A DNA stretch of 64,000 nt from Negativicoccus succinicivorans (GCF_014207605.1 NZ_JACHHI010000003.1:186001-250000), one strand, 5' to 3'. Positions 54,536 through 64,000 are shown, counted from the first letter of the stretch. Translations and numbers: made by a program. Notes: generated from the letters alone by a model not told the origin.

Positions 54536-57500
54536 ATGAAACGAGTCTATTGGCTGACCAATATTGACAGTCAGGCTGACCATGTTGCGCGGGCATTACG
54601 CTCGTTGCGCGAAAAAAATGAAACCATTCCGGCCGAGGTCGTTCGGGTCAAAAGCGGTGACGCGACCGATTTCACGCCGTCGTCATTTCAGGACGCGGCG
54701 CTGGTCGTGATGTCCTTCATGGGCGGTCAGACGCTGGTGGAAGAAACGCTGAACGTCTTGAATGAATACCCCGATGTGCCGTACCTGGTGCTGGCGCACG
54801 GACCGAACCCCGCCCGTCCGCGCGGCGTGGAGCCGGAAACGATCGAACAGATGACGAAGTATCTGGCGTACAGCGGTTTGCGCAATATTGAAAACCTCTG
54901 GCGGTATCTCGCGCATGCCTTTTTGCATATCGGCAAAGGCGCGACGGCGGAACCGCAACAACTGCGCACGGACGGATTATATTATCCCGGCGAAGAACCG
55001 TACGGAACGCTTGCGGAATTCGCCGCGGCGCATCTCGATCCGGATAAATACACGGTCGGCTTTTTCTTCTTGCGCGATGATTGGCTTTGGGGCAACTTGC
55101 GTTTTTACAATGCGCTGATCGCGGAAATCGAATGCGCCGGCATGAACGCGTTGCCGCTTTTCACGCATTGGGGCAGCGGCGCGAGCAAGGAGCGCACGCT
55201 TGAAACCTGCGTGCGGGAATATTTTTACGACGCCGACGGCAAGGTCGTGCCCGATGTCGTCATCAATAACCATCGCATGTCGTTGCGACTGGGGCGCGCG
55301 AACGATCCGAAATTTTTGGAAAAACTCGGCGTACCGACATTGCAGGCGTACCATTCCAAACAGGATGAGGCGACTTGGCGCGCCAATCCCGCCGGCCTCA
55401 CGCCGACGGAAATCTCGGCGACGGTGGCCATGATTGAAACGGACGGCATCTTGCACGGGCCGGTCGCGTCGCATCGCGAGGTCGAACCGGGCGGCGAGCC
55501 GCAACGCGAACCCTGGGCGTACGGTTTGGAACTTTTGGTACGCAAGGCGAAACGCTGGGCGACGCTGCGGCACAAACCGAACGCGGCGAAAAAAGTGGCG
55601 ATCGTGCTGCACAATTACCCCGCGAATAATACCAATATCGGCTGCGCGGCGGATCTCGACTCGGGGGCGAGTCTGTTCCGTATTTTGCAGGCCATGCAAA
55701 AAGACGGTTACGATGTCGGCGCGTTGCCGGACACGGCGGCGGAGCTTTGGGAAGAAGTGCTCGCGCACATGACCAATGACCGTCGTTACCTGAGCGAAAC
55801 GATGCAACGTGAAGCGACGAAAATCGCGGGCAGCGATGTGATTAAGTATGAAAAAACATTGCCCGCAAGCGTTGTCCAAAAGATGAATGACACATGGGGG
55901 AACGCGCCGGGCGACGCCTTTGTCAACAATGACGAGGAACTTTTGCTGCCGGGCTTACGGCGCGGCAATATTTACATCGCTTTGCAACCGCCGCGCGGCT
56001 TCGGTGAAGATCCGTCGGCGATCATTCACAGCCCGACGCTTGCGCCGACGCATCATTATTTGGCGTACTACCATTATTTGCGCGACGTGTTCGGCGCGGA
56101 CGCGTTCGTTCACCTCGGCACGCACGGCTCGCAGGAATGGCTGCCCGGTAAACAAATGGGCCTGTCGGATGAATGTTACTCGCAAATTACGATGGACGAC
56201 ATGCCGAATATTTATCCCTATTTAACGACGATTATCGGCGAAGGCATTCAAGCCAAGCGACGCGGTCAGGCGGCGTTGATCGGTTACCTGCCGGCGCCGA
56301 CGGCGCAAGGCGGTTTGTACGGCGACTGGGAAGCGCTGGCGCCGCTTTTGGATGAGTATCGGCATTATAAAATCTACGAACCGAAACACACGGCAAGCGT
56401 GGTCGCGGATATCGCGGCTTTGGTGGAAAAACTGGGCATGACCGAAGTGTTCGGCACACCGACGGCGGAAACTCAGGAAGAGTACATGCTTAAAGTGCAC
56501 AATTTCCTGGACGATATGGAAAGCAGTGAAACGCATACCGGTCTGCATATTCTGGGAGAAGTGCCGACAGGGGATGAATTATACGCGCTCGTGCGCAAAC
56601 TTGTCGCGGTGGCGCACGGTGATGTGCCGTCGCTCGTCGACGCGCTCGCGGAGGCGCTTGATATTCCCTACGCGGACATCGCGCAAAAACCTCTCGCCAC
56701 GCCGGAAGAACTCGCGCAAAAACGCAGCGTCGACCGCAAAGCGGAGGAACTTTTACAGGCGCTCGCCGCGCGTGACTGGCAGGCGGATACATGGCGGGAT
56801 CTCGTTGCGGATACGCCGCAATCGTCCGCGTTGGACGCGGTGCTGGCGTTGATTACCGAATCGATTTTGCCGAAAATTCAAGGCGTCGGTCAGGAATTGA
56901 CGAATCTTGTCGCGGCGCTGTCCGGCGTGATGGTGCCGGCGGGTCCGGGCGGCTCGGCCGCGTCGGGCAATTTGGAAGTGCTGCCGACCGGACGCAATTT
57001 CTACGGCATCGATCCGACGAAAATGCCTTCGGCGACCGCGTGGAAATTGGGCACGGCGTTGGGTGACGCGCTCTTGGAACAATACGTGGCGGAAGAAGGC
57101 AAGTATCCCGAACAGGTCGGCATCATCGTTTGGGCCGGCCCGAATTTGCGCAGCAACGGTCAGTGCGTCGCGGAAATTTTATATTTACTCGGCGTCAAAC
57201 CGGTTTGGCGGGCGGAAACGGGACGCGTGGAACGGCTCGAAGTGCTTCCGCTTAACGAACTCGGTCGCCCGCGTATCGATGTGACCGCGCGCATCAGCGG
57301 CCTGGTGCGCGATTCGTTGCCGCAGGCGGTCGCGCTTATTAATCAGGCGGTCGCGTTGGTCGCGGATCTGGACGAACCGACGAATATCAATTTTGTAAAA
57401 AAACATATCGAAGCGGACGCGGCGGAATTGGCGGCGGCCGGTACCGATCCCGCGGCGGCGCTCAAAGAGGCGCGGTACCGCGTCTTCGGTTGCCCGCCCG

Positions 57501-58198
57501 GCGCGTACGGCGCCGGCGTCGGCAATGTATTGGATGAAAAAAATTGGGAAAACGAATCCGATCTCGCTGACGCGTACTTGGCGTGGGGCGGCTACGCTTA
57601 CGATGAAAACGGCATGGCGCACGCGTCGAAGGAAGCCTTCGCGCAACGTCTCAAAACGCTTGACGTCACCGTGAAAAACGAAGACACGAGCGATTTGAAC
57701 CTGATGAGCTCGGACGATTTCAACGCGTACCACGGCGGCATGGTGGCGGCCAGTCGCGCCTTGGGCGGGAAAGCGCCGCGCTCCTACGTCGGCGACAGCT
57801 CGCAGCGCAGCCGGGTGCAGGTGCGCACGCTCGCCGAAGAATTCCAACGTGTCGTGCAGTCCGAAGCGCTTAACCCGAAATACATCAAAGGCATGATGGA
57901 GCACGGTTATAAAGGCGCGCTGGAACTTGCCAAACGCGCGATGCTTTCCTACAGCTGGGATGCGACGTCGGGCGTTATGAATGACGCGCTTTACAATCGC
58001 ATTACCGAATCCTACGTGCTCGACCCCGAAGTGCGGGAATGGATGCAAAAAGTCAATCCCTGGGCGCTGCACGAAATCAGCGAGACGATGCTGGAAGCGC
58101 GGCAACGCGGCATGTGGAACGCGCCGGAAGAAATGCTCGCCGAACTGCGCGACATTTATCTTGCGACGGAAGGCGATTTGGAAGAACGCAGCGAATAA
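54536..58198 (+). CDS. cobN: CobN-type cobaltochelatase large subunit
   Basis: 1220 residues. CobN/BchH family, the catalytic subunit that inserts cobalt (or another metal) into a tetrapyrrole. Recognisable blocks: VLAHGPNPARPRG, GSQEWLPGKQMGL with HLGTHG, TNINFVKKHIEAD and GCPPGAYGAGVGN. Partner AAA+ subunits (CobS/CobT or ChlI/ChlD) are not adjacent. It is followed 58 nt later by a mscS gene. Ribosome-binding site AAAGGAGAAATT. Other B12 synthesis genes are absent from the window. Whether the substrate is a cobalt precursor or other metal is unsettled. Confidence 0.88.
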   Translation: MKRVYWLTNIDSQADHVARALRSLREKNETIPAEVVRVKSGDATDFTPSSFQDAALVVMSFMGGQTLVEETLNVLNEYPDVPYLVLAHGPNPARPRGVEPETIEQMTKYLAYSGLRNIENLWRYLAHAFLHIGKGATAEPQQLRTDGLYYPGEEPYGTLAEFAAAHLDPDKYTVGFFFLRDDWLWGNLRFYNALIAEIECAGMNALPLFTHWGSGASKERTLETCVREYFYDADGKVVPDVVINNHRMSLRLGRANDPKFLEKLGVPTLQAYHSKQDEATWRANPAGLTPTEISATVAMIETDGILHGPVASHREVEPGGEPQREPWAYGLELLVRKAKRWATLRHKPNAAKKVAIVLHNYPANNTNIGCAADLDSGASLFRILQAMQKDGYDVGALPDTAAELWEEVLAHMTNDRRYLSETMQREATKIAGSDVIKYEKTLPASVVQKMNDTWGNAPGDAFVNNDEELLLPGLRRGNIYIALQPPRGFGEDPSAIIHSPTLAPTHHYLAYYHYLRDVFGADAFVHLGTHGSQEWLPGKQMGLSDECYSQITMDDMPNIYPYLTTIIGEGIQAKRRGQAALIGYLPAPTAQGGLYGDWEALAPLLDEYRHYKIYEPKHTASVVADIAALVEKLGMTEVFGTPTAETQEEYMLKVHNFLDDMESSETHTGLHILGEVPTGDELYALVRKLVAVAHGDVPSLVDALAEALDIPYADIAQKPLATPEELAQKRSVDRKAEELLQALAARDWQADTWRDLVADTPQSSALDAVLALITESILPKIQGVGQELTNLVAALSGVMVPAGPGGSAASGNLEVLPTGRNFYGIDPTKMPSATAWKLGTALGDALLEQYVAEEGKYPEQVGIIVWAGPNLRSNGQCVAEILYLLGVKPVWRAETGRVERLEVLPLNELGRPRIDVTARISGLVRDSLPQAVALINQAVALVADLDEPTNINFVKKHIEADAAELAAAGTDPAAALKEARYRVFGCPPGAYGAGVGNVLDEKNWENESDLADAYLAWGGYAYDENGMAHASKEAFAQRLKTLDVTVKNEDTSDLNLMSSDDFNAYHGGMVAASRALGGKAPRSYVGDSSQRSRVQVRTLAEEFQRVVQSEALNPKYIKGMMEHGYKGALELAKRAMLSYSWDATSGVMNDALYNRITESYVLDPEVREWMQKVNPWALHEISETMLEARQRGMWNAPEEMLAELRDIYLATEGDLEERSE

Positions 58199-58256
58199 TC
58201 CTTGGGAAAAGGAAACGACGCTTGCTTGAAGACAGACAACATGATGGGTAGGTATT

Positions 58257-59216
58257 ATGGAGACAAAAACACCGGCCGATTTGGCCAATAATGTACATGA
58301 TAAGGTGGGCAAGGCAGCTACGAACGTCAGCCACGAGGTCACCGAACAGGTCGACACCGCCACGCAATGGACCGCCAATGCCTGGGATTATCTTTCATCT
58401 CACCTGGTTGATTTTCTGATGGCGATTCTGATTTTTGCGATCGGTTACTACATCGCCCGCTTCCTGCGGGACAGTCTGGCGCGGATGATGAAGCGCTCCC
58501 GCGTCGATCAGTTGGTCGTCGACTTCGTGACGCAGGGGCTGTATTTTGTCATTTTAATATTGGTCGCGCTGGCGGCGTTGAATAAAATCGGCGTACCGAC
58601 GGATTCCTTTGTCATGGCTTTGGGCGGTATCGGCTTAGGCGTCGGCTTGGCTTTGAAGGACAATATCAGCAATATGGCGGCCGGTATTTTAATTTTGATT
58701 TTCCGACCGTTTCGCATCGGAAACTACGTGCGGGTCAGCGACGCGGAAGGCACTGTGACGCAGATTACGCTGATGAATACGCACTTGCGCACGATCGGTC
58801 GCGAAGAAACCATCGTGCCGAATGCGATGATGATCTCGAACGCGATCGTCAATTATTCCGCGTACCCGACGCGTTGCATGGAGCTTTTGATCGATGTGTC
58901 TTACAGTTCCGATCTGAATCAAGTCGTCAGCGTTTTAAAAGATGTCGCCAAAGGTGACGGCGGCGTTCTGAACGCGGACGATATGCTGATCGGCGTGCGC
59001 GAATTCGCCGATAACAGCGTGCGCGTGTACATGCGGCCCGAAGTGGATGCATCGGAATATTGGCCGACCTATCATCGCTTAATGCAATCGATCAAGGAAA
59101 CCTTTGATGCGAACGGTATCGATATTCCGTTCCCGCATCGCGTGCTGGTATTGGAAAAAGCGCAGGACGCGCCTCCTCTGGCGGGCGCGCTTCCGGAGCA
59201 GGGCAACGCTAAATAA
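58257..59216 (+). CDS. mscS: Small-conductance mechanosensitive channel
   Basis: 319 residues. MscS family: N-terminal amphipathic segment, three membrane helices (about 48-150), with the pore-lining TM3 motif LGGIGLGVGLALKDNISNMAAGILILIFRPF, then the beta and alpha/beta vestibule. It releases osmolytes when membrane tension rises. Start at 58257; upstream GTAGG is weak. An extended N-terminus rich in Ala/Thr precedes the first helix. Ends at a bidirectional terminator. Confidence 0.93.
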   Translation: METKTPADLANNVHDKVGKAATNVSHEVTEQVDTATQWTANAWDYLSSHLVDFLMAILIFAIGYYIARFLRDSLARMMKRSRVDQLVVDFVTQGLYFVILILVALAALNKIGVPTDSFVMALGGIGLGVGLALKDNISNMAAGILILIFRPFRIGNYVRVSDAEGTVTQITLMNTHLRTIGREETIVPNAMMISNAIVNYSAYPTRCMELLIDVSYSSDLNQVVSVLKDVAKGDGGVLNADDMLIGVREFADNSVRVYMRPEVDASEYWPTYHRLMQSIKETFDANGIDIPFPHRVLVLEKAQDAPPLAGALPEQGNAK

Positions 59217-59294
59217 ATGTTTGTAGCACGATCATCGCGAAGTGACGCGATTGATAAGGACACCGGCGATGACAAACGGGCAAGATATTATGAT

Positions 59295-59325
59295 AAAAAA
59301 GACACCGCTCTGCGGTGTCTTTTTG
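59295..59325. terminator. Bidirectional terminator between mscS and osmolyte genes
   Basis: AAAAAAGACACCGC-TCT-GCGGTGTCTTTTT hairpin. Confidence 0.9.
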
Positions 59326-59326
59326 T

Positions 59327-60910
59327 TTATTTCAATTTGTGCAGCAGGCCTTCGCGCTTTAAAAATTCGCGTGCGACTTTCGCCGGATCCTGCTGTTCTT
59401 CATCGACCTTGTAGTTCAAATCTTGCGCGACTTGATTATTGATATGCGATCCCAGTTCGTTCAACACGGCAATGACTTCCGGATGCTTTTCCGCGGCGTC
59501 GGTACGCAAGAGCGGGGTCGCGAAGTACGGCGGAAAGTAGTGCCGGTCATCGACGAGCGCGACCAAATTGAATTTACGGACCAAGCCGTCGGTGGTGTAC
59601 GCGTCTACGACCTGCACGTCATCATTGAGGAGGGCGATGTAACGCGAGGAGCCGTCCAGCCCGGTGGTGCCGGCGAAATTCATGCCGTAGTAAGCGGTCA
59701 GACCGGGGAGTCCGTCTTTGCGATTGGTAAATTCGAACGTAGAGCCGACGACCAAATGCGGCGCGGCGGCGATCAAATCGCTCATTGTTTGCAAGCGGTA
59801 TCGCTCGGCGGTATCTTGCCGTACGGCGAGAGCGTACGTATTGTCGAAACTGTATTGCGGAAGCATCATGATTCCCATGGTCGCGAGTTCATCGCGACTG
59901 CGGCGATATACTTCATCGACATCGGTCAGCGGTTCGTGGCGCAATATGGAAACGTAGACGGTGCCGGTGTAATCCATGTAGAGATCGATGCCGCCTGTTT
60001 TAAGCGCCTCATAGGCGACTTGCGTGCCGCCGAGATTCGTGTGACGGGTGACGCGTAAATCCGTGCGATCTTCGATCATATCGGCCATCAGATGCGCCAT
60101 GATGACGCCTTCCGTGAAATCTTTCGAACCGACGGTGATATCGCTTTGCGTTTCGGCGTAATTGCGCCAGACGGTGGTTCCCACGCCGATGATGAGAAGC
60201 GCCGTGACGAGACCGATCAACCATTTGGCGAGACGGCGTTCTTTTCTAATGACCGCGCGCGTATGTTCCGGCGTAATCAAGGTCGCCATCGGTGTAACGA
60301 GTTCTTCCACAAGACCGAGCAGGTAGTCTACGGCAAGCGCCAGCAAACAGGCGGGGATCGCGCCCGCGAGAATCATATTGTTATCGACGGTACGAATGCC
60401 GGCGAAGACGAGATCACCTAAGCCGCCCGCGCCGATGAAGGCCGCGATCGTCATCAAACCGACCGCGGTGACGGCGCTGATACGGATTCCGGCCATGATG
60501 ACCGGCAGCGCCAGCGGAAATTCCACTTTGCGCAGCACTTGCCAAGGGGAGAGGCCGATCCCGACGGCGACTTCCTTGGTGTCGGGAGAAATTTGCGTCA
60601 GTCCCGTGTACGTGTTTTTGATAATGGGCAACAGGGAATAAATAATAACGACAAGCACGGCCGGCACACGACCGATCCCGAAAAAGGGAATCGCGAAGCC
60701 CAGCAGCGCCATGCTCGGAATCGCCTGCATGATATTCGCCGTTTGCAAAACCGGGGCTTGTAAAGGGCGATGTTTCGCGATCAGAATACCCAGCGGCACG
60801 CCGATCAAAATCGAAATGCTGACGGCAATCACGGTCAGCTCGATGTGTTCCCAAAGAAGTTCCATAATGTGCGGCCAAGCGGTGGTCAGATAATTCAAAA
60901 AAGGATTCAT
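59327..60910 (-). CDS. OpuF-type osmolyte permease/binding-protein fusion, copy 2
   Basis: 527 residues. Residues 1-215 form a six-helix ABC permease (HIELTVIAVSISILIGVPLGILIAKH; EAA-like IGLSPWQVLRKVEFPLALPVIMAGIRIS). Residues 260-527 form the substrate-binding domain (DITVGSKDFTEGVIMAHLMADMIE; DYTGTVYVSIL). Such fusions bind glycine betaine and related solutes. It lies downstream of its paralogue at 61209-62786, with a terminator and about 300 bp between them. The gap shows no clear regulator. Ribosome-binding site GGTAAGGAGAT. Confidence 0.9.
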   Translation of the reverse strand: MNPFLNYLTTAWPHIMELLWEHIELTVIAVSISILIGVPLGILIAKHRPLQAPVLQTANIMQAIPSMALLGFAIPFFGIGRVPAVLVVIIYSLLPIIKNTYTGLTQISPDTKEVAVGIGLSPWQVLRKVEFPLALPVIMAGIRISAVTAVGLMTIAAFIGAGGLGDLVFAGIRTVDNNMILAGAIPACLLALAVDYLLGLVEELVTPMATLITPEHTRAVIRKERRLAKWLIGLVTALLIIGVGTTVWRNYAETQSDITVGSKDFTEGVIMAHLMADMIEDRTDLRVTRHTNLGGTQVAYEALKTGGIDLYMDYTGTVYVSILRHEPLTDVDEVYRRSRDELATMGIMMLPQYSFDNTYALAVRQDTAERYRLQTMSDLIAAAPHLVVGSTFEFTNRKDGLPGLTAYYGMNFAGTTGLDGSSRYIALLNDDVQVVDAYTTDGLVRKFNLVALVDDRHYFPPYFATPLLRTDAAEKHPEVIAVLNELGSHINNQVAQDLNYKVDEEQQDPAKVAREFLKREGLLHKLK

Positions 60911-61208
60911 GCCGGCATCTCCTTACCGTCTTTATGCAAGTATTGACGCGCGCTGCTCTAGAGCCATCAGACAGAGCGTTTTTCGGACGCGATCGCCGCA
61001 TTATTCCCGCCGGGGCGGATTTTGTTTTCTGAACGGGCATGCGCGGGAACACGGCGCGTATGTTGAACACAGTATAGCACGCCGTTTACAAAAAAAACGG
61101 AACGTGCATAATTTTTTTCCCTGCGAAAAGTTATTTTGTCGGGAATGGTGTGAAATTTTTTGTTTTTACACAATAAAAAAGCTCCCGCGGGAGCTTTTTT
61201 ATTGGCGT
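60911..61208 (-). other. Gap between the two osmolyte permease genes
   Basis: Terminator hairpin at 61175-61201 (AAAAAAGCTCCCG-CGGGAGCTTTTTT) belongs to the upstream copy. Between it and the copy-2 ribosome-binding site I see AT-rich runs and no clear promoter consensus or riboswitch. Confidence 0.5.
61175..61201 (-). terminator. Terminator after osmolyte permease copy 1
   Basis: GCTCCCG-CGGGAGC hairpin flanked by A6 and T6, so it works on either strand; 8 nt past the copy 1 stop. Confidence 0.88.
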
Positions 61209-62786
61209 TTACTTTTTCAATAAGTTTTGCGAGACGAGGAACTCATGAGCCACTTTTTCCGGATCCTGACGTTCTTCGTCCACTTTATAATTCAATTCGC
61301 GCATGACTTCGTCCGTCAAAAGCGGCGCGAGTTCATTCAGCGCGTCCACCACTTCCGGATGTTCTTCGGCGACTTCCGTACGCAGAAGCGGTGTCGCGTA
61401 GTACGGCGGGAAGTAATGCCGATCGTCTTCCAGCACTTTCAGATTAAATTTCTTCAAAAGGCCGTCGGTCATAAACGCGTCGATCGCCTGGACTTCATCA
61501 TTGTTGATGGCGATGTAACGCGAGGAGCTGTCAATACCGAGCGCGTTGGCGAACTGCAGACCGTACATTTGCGTCATGCCGTCCAAACCGTCGGGGCGGT
61601 TTTTAAATTCGAACGTCGTGCCGACATTCATATCTGACGCGACGGCGCGCAGATCGCTGATCGTTTCCAGGTTATGCGCGGCCGCGAAATCAGGGCGAAC
61701 GGCGAGCGCGTAGGTGTTATTGAACGCGTACTGCGGCAGCATGGTGATGGAAAGCGGCGCGAGTCCCGCTTTACCTTCTTCGTACACCCGCTGCATGTCG
61801 CTGATCGGTTCGTTTTTCAAAAGGGAAACGTAGACCGTGCCCGTGTAATCAAGATAAAGATCGATTTCTTTGCTCTTGAGCGCTTCAAACGCGACATTGG
61901 TGCCGCCTAAATTGATGCGTCGTTCTACGTTCAGACCCGTATGATCTTCAATGATTTCCGCCATCATGTGACCCATCAGGATGTTTTCGGTGAAATCTTT
62001 CGTTCCGACGACCACATCGGCTTTCGGCGCGAACGCTTGCCGGATGCCGGCATAGCCGCCGCCAAGCACGAGCAAAATCGCCAGCGACGCGATCAGAATT
62101 TTGGAGCGACGGTGGCGGCCGATGACCGCTTGACGATCCGTTGTCGGCGAAAGTTGGGTGGCGATCGGCGTGACGAGCTGTTCGACCCGACCTAAGATGT
62201 AATCGACGGACAGAGCTAAAATACAGGCGGGAATCGCGCCCGCGAGAATCATATTGTTATCGACGGTGCGAATGCCGGCGAAGACGAGATCACCCAAGCC
62301 GCCCGCGCCGATGAAGGCCGCGATCGTCATCAGGCCGACCGCGGTGACCGAACTGATGCGCACGCCCGCCATGATGACCGGCAAAGCCTGCGGCAATTCG
62401 ACTTTGCGCAATACCTGCCAGCGCGAAAGACCGATGCCGATCGCCGCTTCACGCATCTGCGGACTGATTTGCGAAATACCCGTATACGTATTTTTAATAA
62501 TCGGCAGCAGTGAGTATAAAATAACGACGATAATCGCCGGCAGACGACCGATTCCGAAAAACGGAATCGCGAAGCCCAACAGCGCCATGCTCGGGATCGC
62601 CTGCATAATGTTCGCCGACTGTAATACCGGTGACTGCAGTTTGCGCCGGTACGAGATCAAAATTCCGAGCGGCACGCCGACGAGTACCGAGATCGCGACC
62701 GCGATGGCGGTTAATTCGATATGCTCCCACAAAAGAGAAAGGATGTAGGACCAATTGGAGGTGACATAGGAGGTAAAACCGCTCAT
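61209..62786 (-). CDS. OpuF-type osmolyte permease/binding-protein fusion, copy 1
   Basis: 525 residues. Same two-part build as the downstream copy: permease helices 1-215 (HIELTAIAVAISVLVGVPLG) and binding domain 260-525 (ADVVVGTKDFTENILMGHMM; DYTGTVYVSLLKNE). Extensive identity, even at the nucleotide level in parts, marks a tandem duplication. The start overlaps the ATPase stop (ATGA), so this copy is the primary partner. Probably imports glycine betaine, proline betaine or choline. Confidence 0.9.
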   Translation of the reverse strand: MSGFTSYVTSNWSYILSLLWEHIELTAIAVAISVLVGVPLGILISYRRKLQSPVLQSANIMQAIPSMALLGFAIPFFGIGRLPAIIVVILYSLLPIIKNTYTGISQISPQMREAAIGIGLSRWQVLRKVELPQALPVIMAGVRISSVTAVGLMTIAAFIGAGGLGDLVFAGIRTVDNNMILAGAIPACILALSVDYILGRVEQLVTPIATQLSPTTDRQAVIGRHRRSKILIASLAILLVLGGGYAGIRQAFAPKADVVVGTKDFTENILMGHMMAEIIEDHTGLNVERRINLGGTNVAFEALKSKEIDLYLDYTGTVYVSLLKNEPISDMQRVYEEGKAGLAPLSITMLPQYAFNNTYALAVRPDFAAAHNLETISDLRAVASDMNVGTTFEFKNRPDGLDGMTQMYGLQFANALGIDSSSRYIAINNDEVQAIDAFMTDGLLKKFNLKVLEDDRHYFPPYYATPLLRTEVAEEHPEVVDALNELAPLLTDEVMRELNYKVDEERQDPEKVAHEFLVSQNLLKK

Positions 62787-63916
62787 GCCTGCACCTCCTC
62801 ATCTTCGATATACTGTTGGGAAAGCGTCGTGACAAGACTCGACTGCGTAATCAGGCCGAGCAGCGATCGTTTTTCATCGACGACCGGAATGTAATAGAGG
62901 TCGTGCGCGTTGATTTTCGTCAAGGTGTCGACCAGCGTATCCGACGGCACGACAGTTTCCACATGCGTTTCCATCACGTCGACAACCGGCGTCTGCAGGT
63001 CATCCAATGCGCGCAACTTCTGCGCGAAGACCGAGCCCAGCAGTTCGCGCGTGCGCAGATTGATGACTAAAAGACCGTTGATGTGCGCCCGGCGCATGCG
63101 CTCCAGCGCGCGGAACGCCGTCAGATCCGGTCCGCAGGTGTGTGTATCGGTGACCATGATATCTTCGGCGCGAATCAGTTCCGGCGAATTCCAGATTCTG
63201 TTTTTACCGATGAAATCGGCAACGAACTGATTGGCCGGATTTTTCAAAATATTTTCCGGCGTGTCATACTGCGCGATCACGCCTTTGTCGATGATGCAGA
63301 TGCGATCGCCCAAACGGATCGCTTCGTCCATATCGTGCGTGACGAACACGATCGTTTTATGCAGCTCGTTTTGCAACGTGCTGACTTCGTCCTGCAACGC
63401 GGTGCGCGTGAGCGGATCCAACGCGGAAAAAGGCTCGTCCATTAAAATAATATTCGGATCGCAGGCAAACGCGCGGGCGACGCCGATGCGTTGCTGCTGA
63501 CCGCCGGACAGTTCCGACGGATACCGATGCAGAAAATGTTCCGCGTCCAAGCCCACCATATCCAACAGGTGCGCCGTACGGTCTTTGATCTGCTCGACCG
63601 GCATTTTCAGCGCGCGCGGAATGACCTCGATGTTTTCGGCAATCGTCATATGCGGGAACAGTCCCGTTTGCTGAATGACGTAGCCGATGTTGCGCCGCAA
63701 CGCGAGCACATCTTTTTTCGCGATATTTTCGCCGTCGATGCGAATTTCTCCCGATGACGGCTGAATGAGCCGGTTGATCATTTTCAACAGCGTCGTCTTA
63801 CCGCTGCCGGATTCACCGATCAGGCAAACCGTTTCCCCTGCGGGGATGGTGAGAGTGACATCGCGTAATACTTCGGTTCCTTTGTAACGTTTCGTAATAT
63901 GGTCAAATTCAATCAA
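62783..63916 (-). CDS. Osmolyte ABC transporter ATPase with CBS domains
   Basis: 377 residues from a TTG at 63916, 10 nt after AAAGGA; an in-frame GTG at 63925 is closer to the site and less likely. Walker A GESGSGKTT near 37-45, signature LSGGQQQRIGVARA, Walker B ILMDEPFSALDP. C-terminal two CBS domains (about 255-377: DIMVTDTHTCGPDLTAFRAL; VVDVMETHVETVVPSDTLVD), which sense ionic strength or c-di-AMP in relatives. First gene of the operon. Typical of OpuFA/OpuCA. Confidence 0.93.
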   Translation of the reverse strand: MIEFDHITKRYKGTEVLRDVTLTIPAGETVCLIGESGSGKTTLLKMINRLIQPSSGEIRIDGENIAKKDVLALRRNIGYVIQQTGLFPHMTIAENIEVIPRALKMPVEQIKDRTAHLLDMVGLDAEHFLHRYPSELSGGQQQRIGVARAFACDPNIILMDEPFSALDPLTRTALQDEVSTLQNELHKTIVFVTHDMDEAIRLGDRICIIDKGVIAQYDTPENILKNPANQFVADFIGKNRIWNSPELIRAEDIMVTDTHTCGPDLTAFRALERMRRAHINGLLVINLRTRELLGSVFAQKLRALDDLQTPVVDVMETHVETVVPSDTLVDTLTKINAHDLYYIPVVDEKRSLLGLITQSSLVTTLSQQYIEDEEVQA

Positions 63917-64000
63917 AACGACCACTTCCTTTCGTAGCTGACAATCATCAAATATTCATGTAAACCGGTCCGAAGTATGCATAAATACATACAAAGTATA

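Overview
The window is origin-proximal chromosome from a diderm Firmicute, most likely a Negativicutes/Veillonellaceae-type bacterium (inference). Gram-positive-style features are the rpmH-rnpA-yidD-yidC-jag / dnaA-dnaN-S4-recF-gyrB layout, Firmicute-type regulators (a c-di-AMP ydaO-class riboswitch, WYL, FloA/NfeD) and a GerW/YtfJ homologue. Outer-membrane features are an RND efflux pump with its adaptor lipoprotein and an OmpH/Skp-like periplasmic protein. Base composition is roughly half G+C by eye. An AT-rich patch around 38.0-38.7 kb stands out. No prophage, insertion sequence, CRISPR array or rRNA was seen. One tRNA (Ser, anticodon UGA) is present.

Layout. 1-1.8 kb: minus-strand rpmH, rnpA, yidD, yidC and the start of jag, driven by a consensus promoter at 1751-1779. 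1.9-10.5 kb: brnQ, then dnaA, oriC, dnaN, an S4-domain gene, recF, a DciA/DUF721 gene with a zinc-finger-like motif, and gyrB. The dnaA-dnaN gap carries five good DnaA boxes, a GC patch and DnaA-trio-like repeats, a textbook basal unwinding element. 10.8-18.3 kb: lysP, the RND adaptor/pump pair, and a cation/proton antiporter behind a structured leader that ends in an intrinsic terminator. 18.6-23.4 kb: a CNNM/CorC protein, a bipolar acidic/lysine-rich protein, dinB and a PepT-like peptidase. 23.4-24.1 kb: a gene-free, AT-rich stretch with a second cluster of DnaA boxes.

24.1-35.3 kb: azlCD, a KimA-type potassium importer on the minus strand with its own promoter and c-di-AMP riboswitch, a WYL regulator followed by a CobO-type adenosyltransferase, DUF2953, GerW and OmpH-like genes, then panD-panC-BASS transporter behind an attenuator-like leader, a small membrane protein and a CynX-type MFS transporter. 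35.5-41.1 kb: gyrA, an AT-rich lipoprotein gene, tRNA-Ser, CorA, and rpsF-ssb-rpsR with an S6-type leader. 41.2-50.2 kb: a TetR regulator divergent from a P1B ATPase, DUF951, a LarA-like gene, a NimA-like flavin protein, an alpha/beta hydrolase, a B12-dependent ribonucleotide reductase and a HAD hydrolase. 50.2-53.9 kb: a minus-strand NfeD-FloA operon that also encodes two very small membrane proteins missed by length cut-offs. 54.0-63.9 kb: CobN, MscS and an OpuF-type osmolyte importer with two fused permease/binding-protein genes.

Two themes run through the accessory genes. One is ion and osmotic homeostasis: KimA under c-di-AMP, the antiporter with its leader, CorA, MscS and two OpuF permeases. 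The other is cobalamin: adenosyltransferase, B12-dependent reductase and orphan CobN. The observations I rate highest are the second DnaA-box cluster at 23.45-23.88 kb, the unassigned antiporter leader at 16.81-17.05 kb, the panD-panC-transporter cassette without panB, and the microproteins in the FloA operon.
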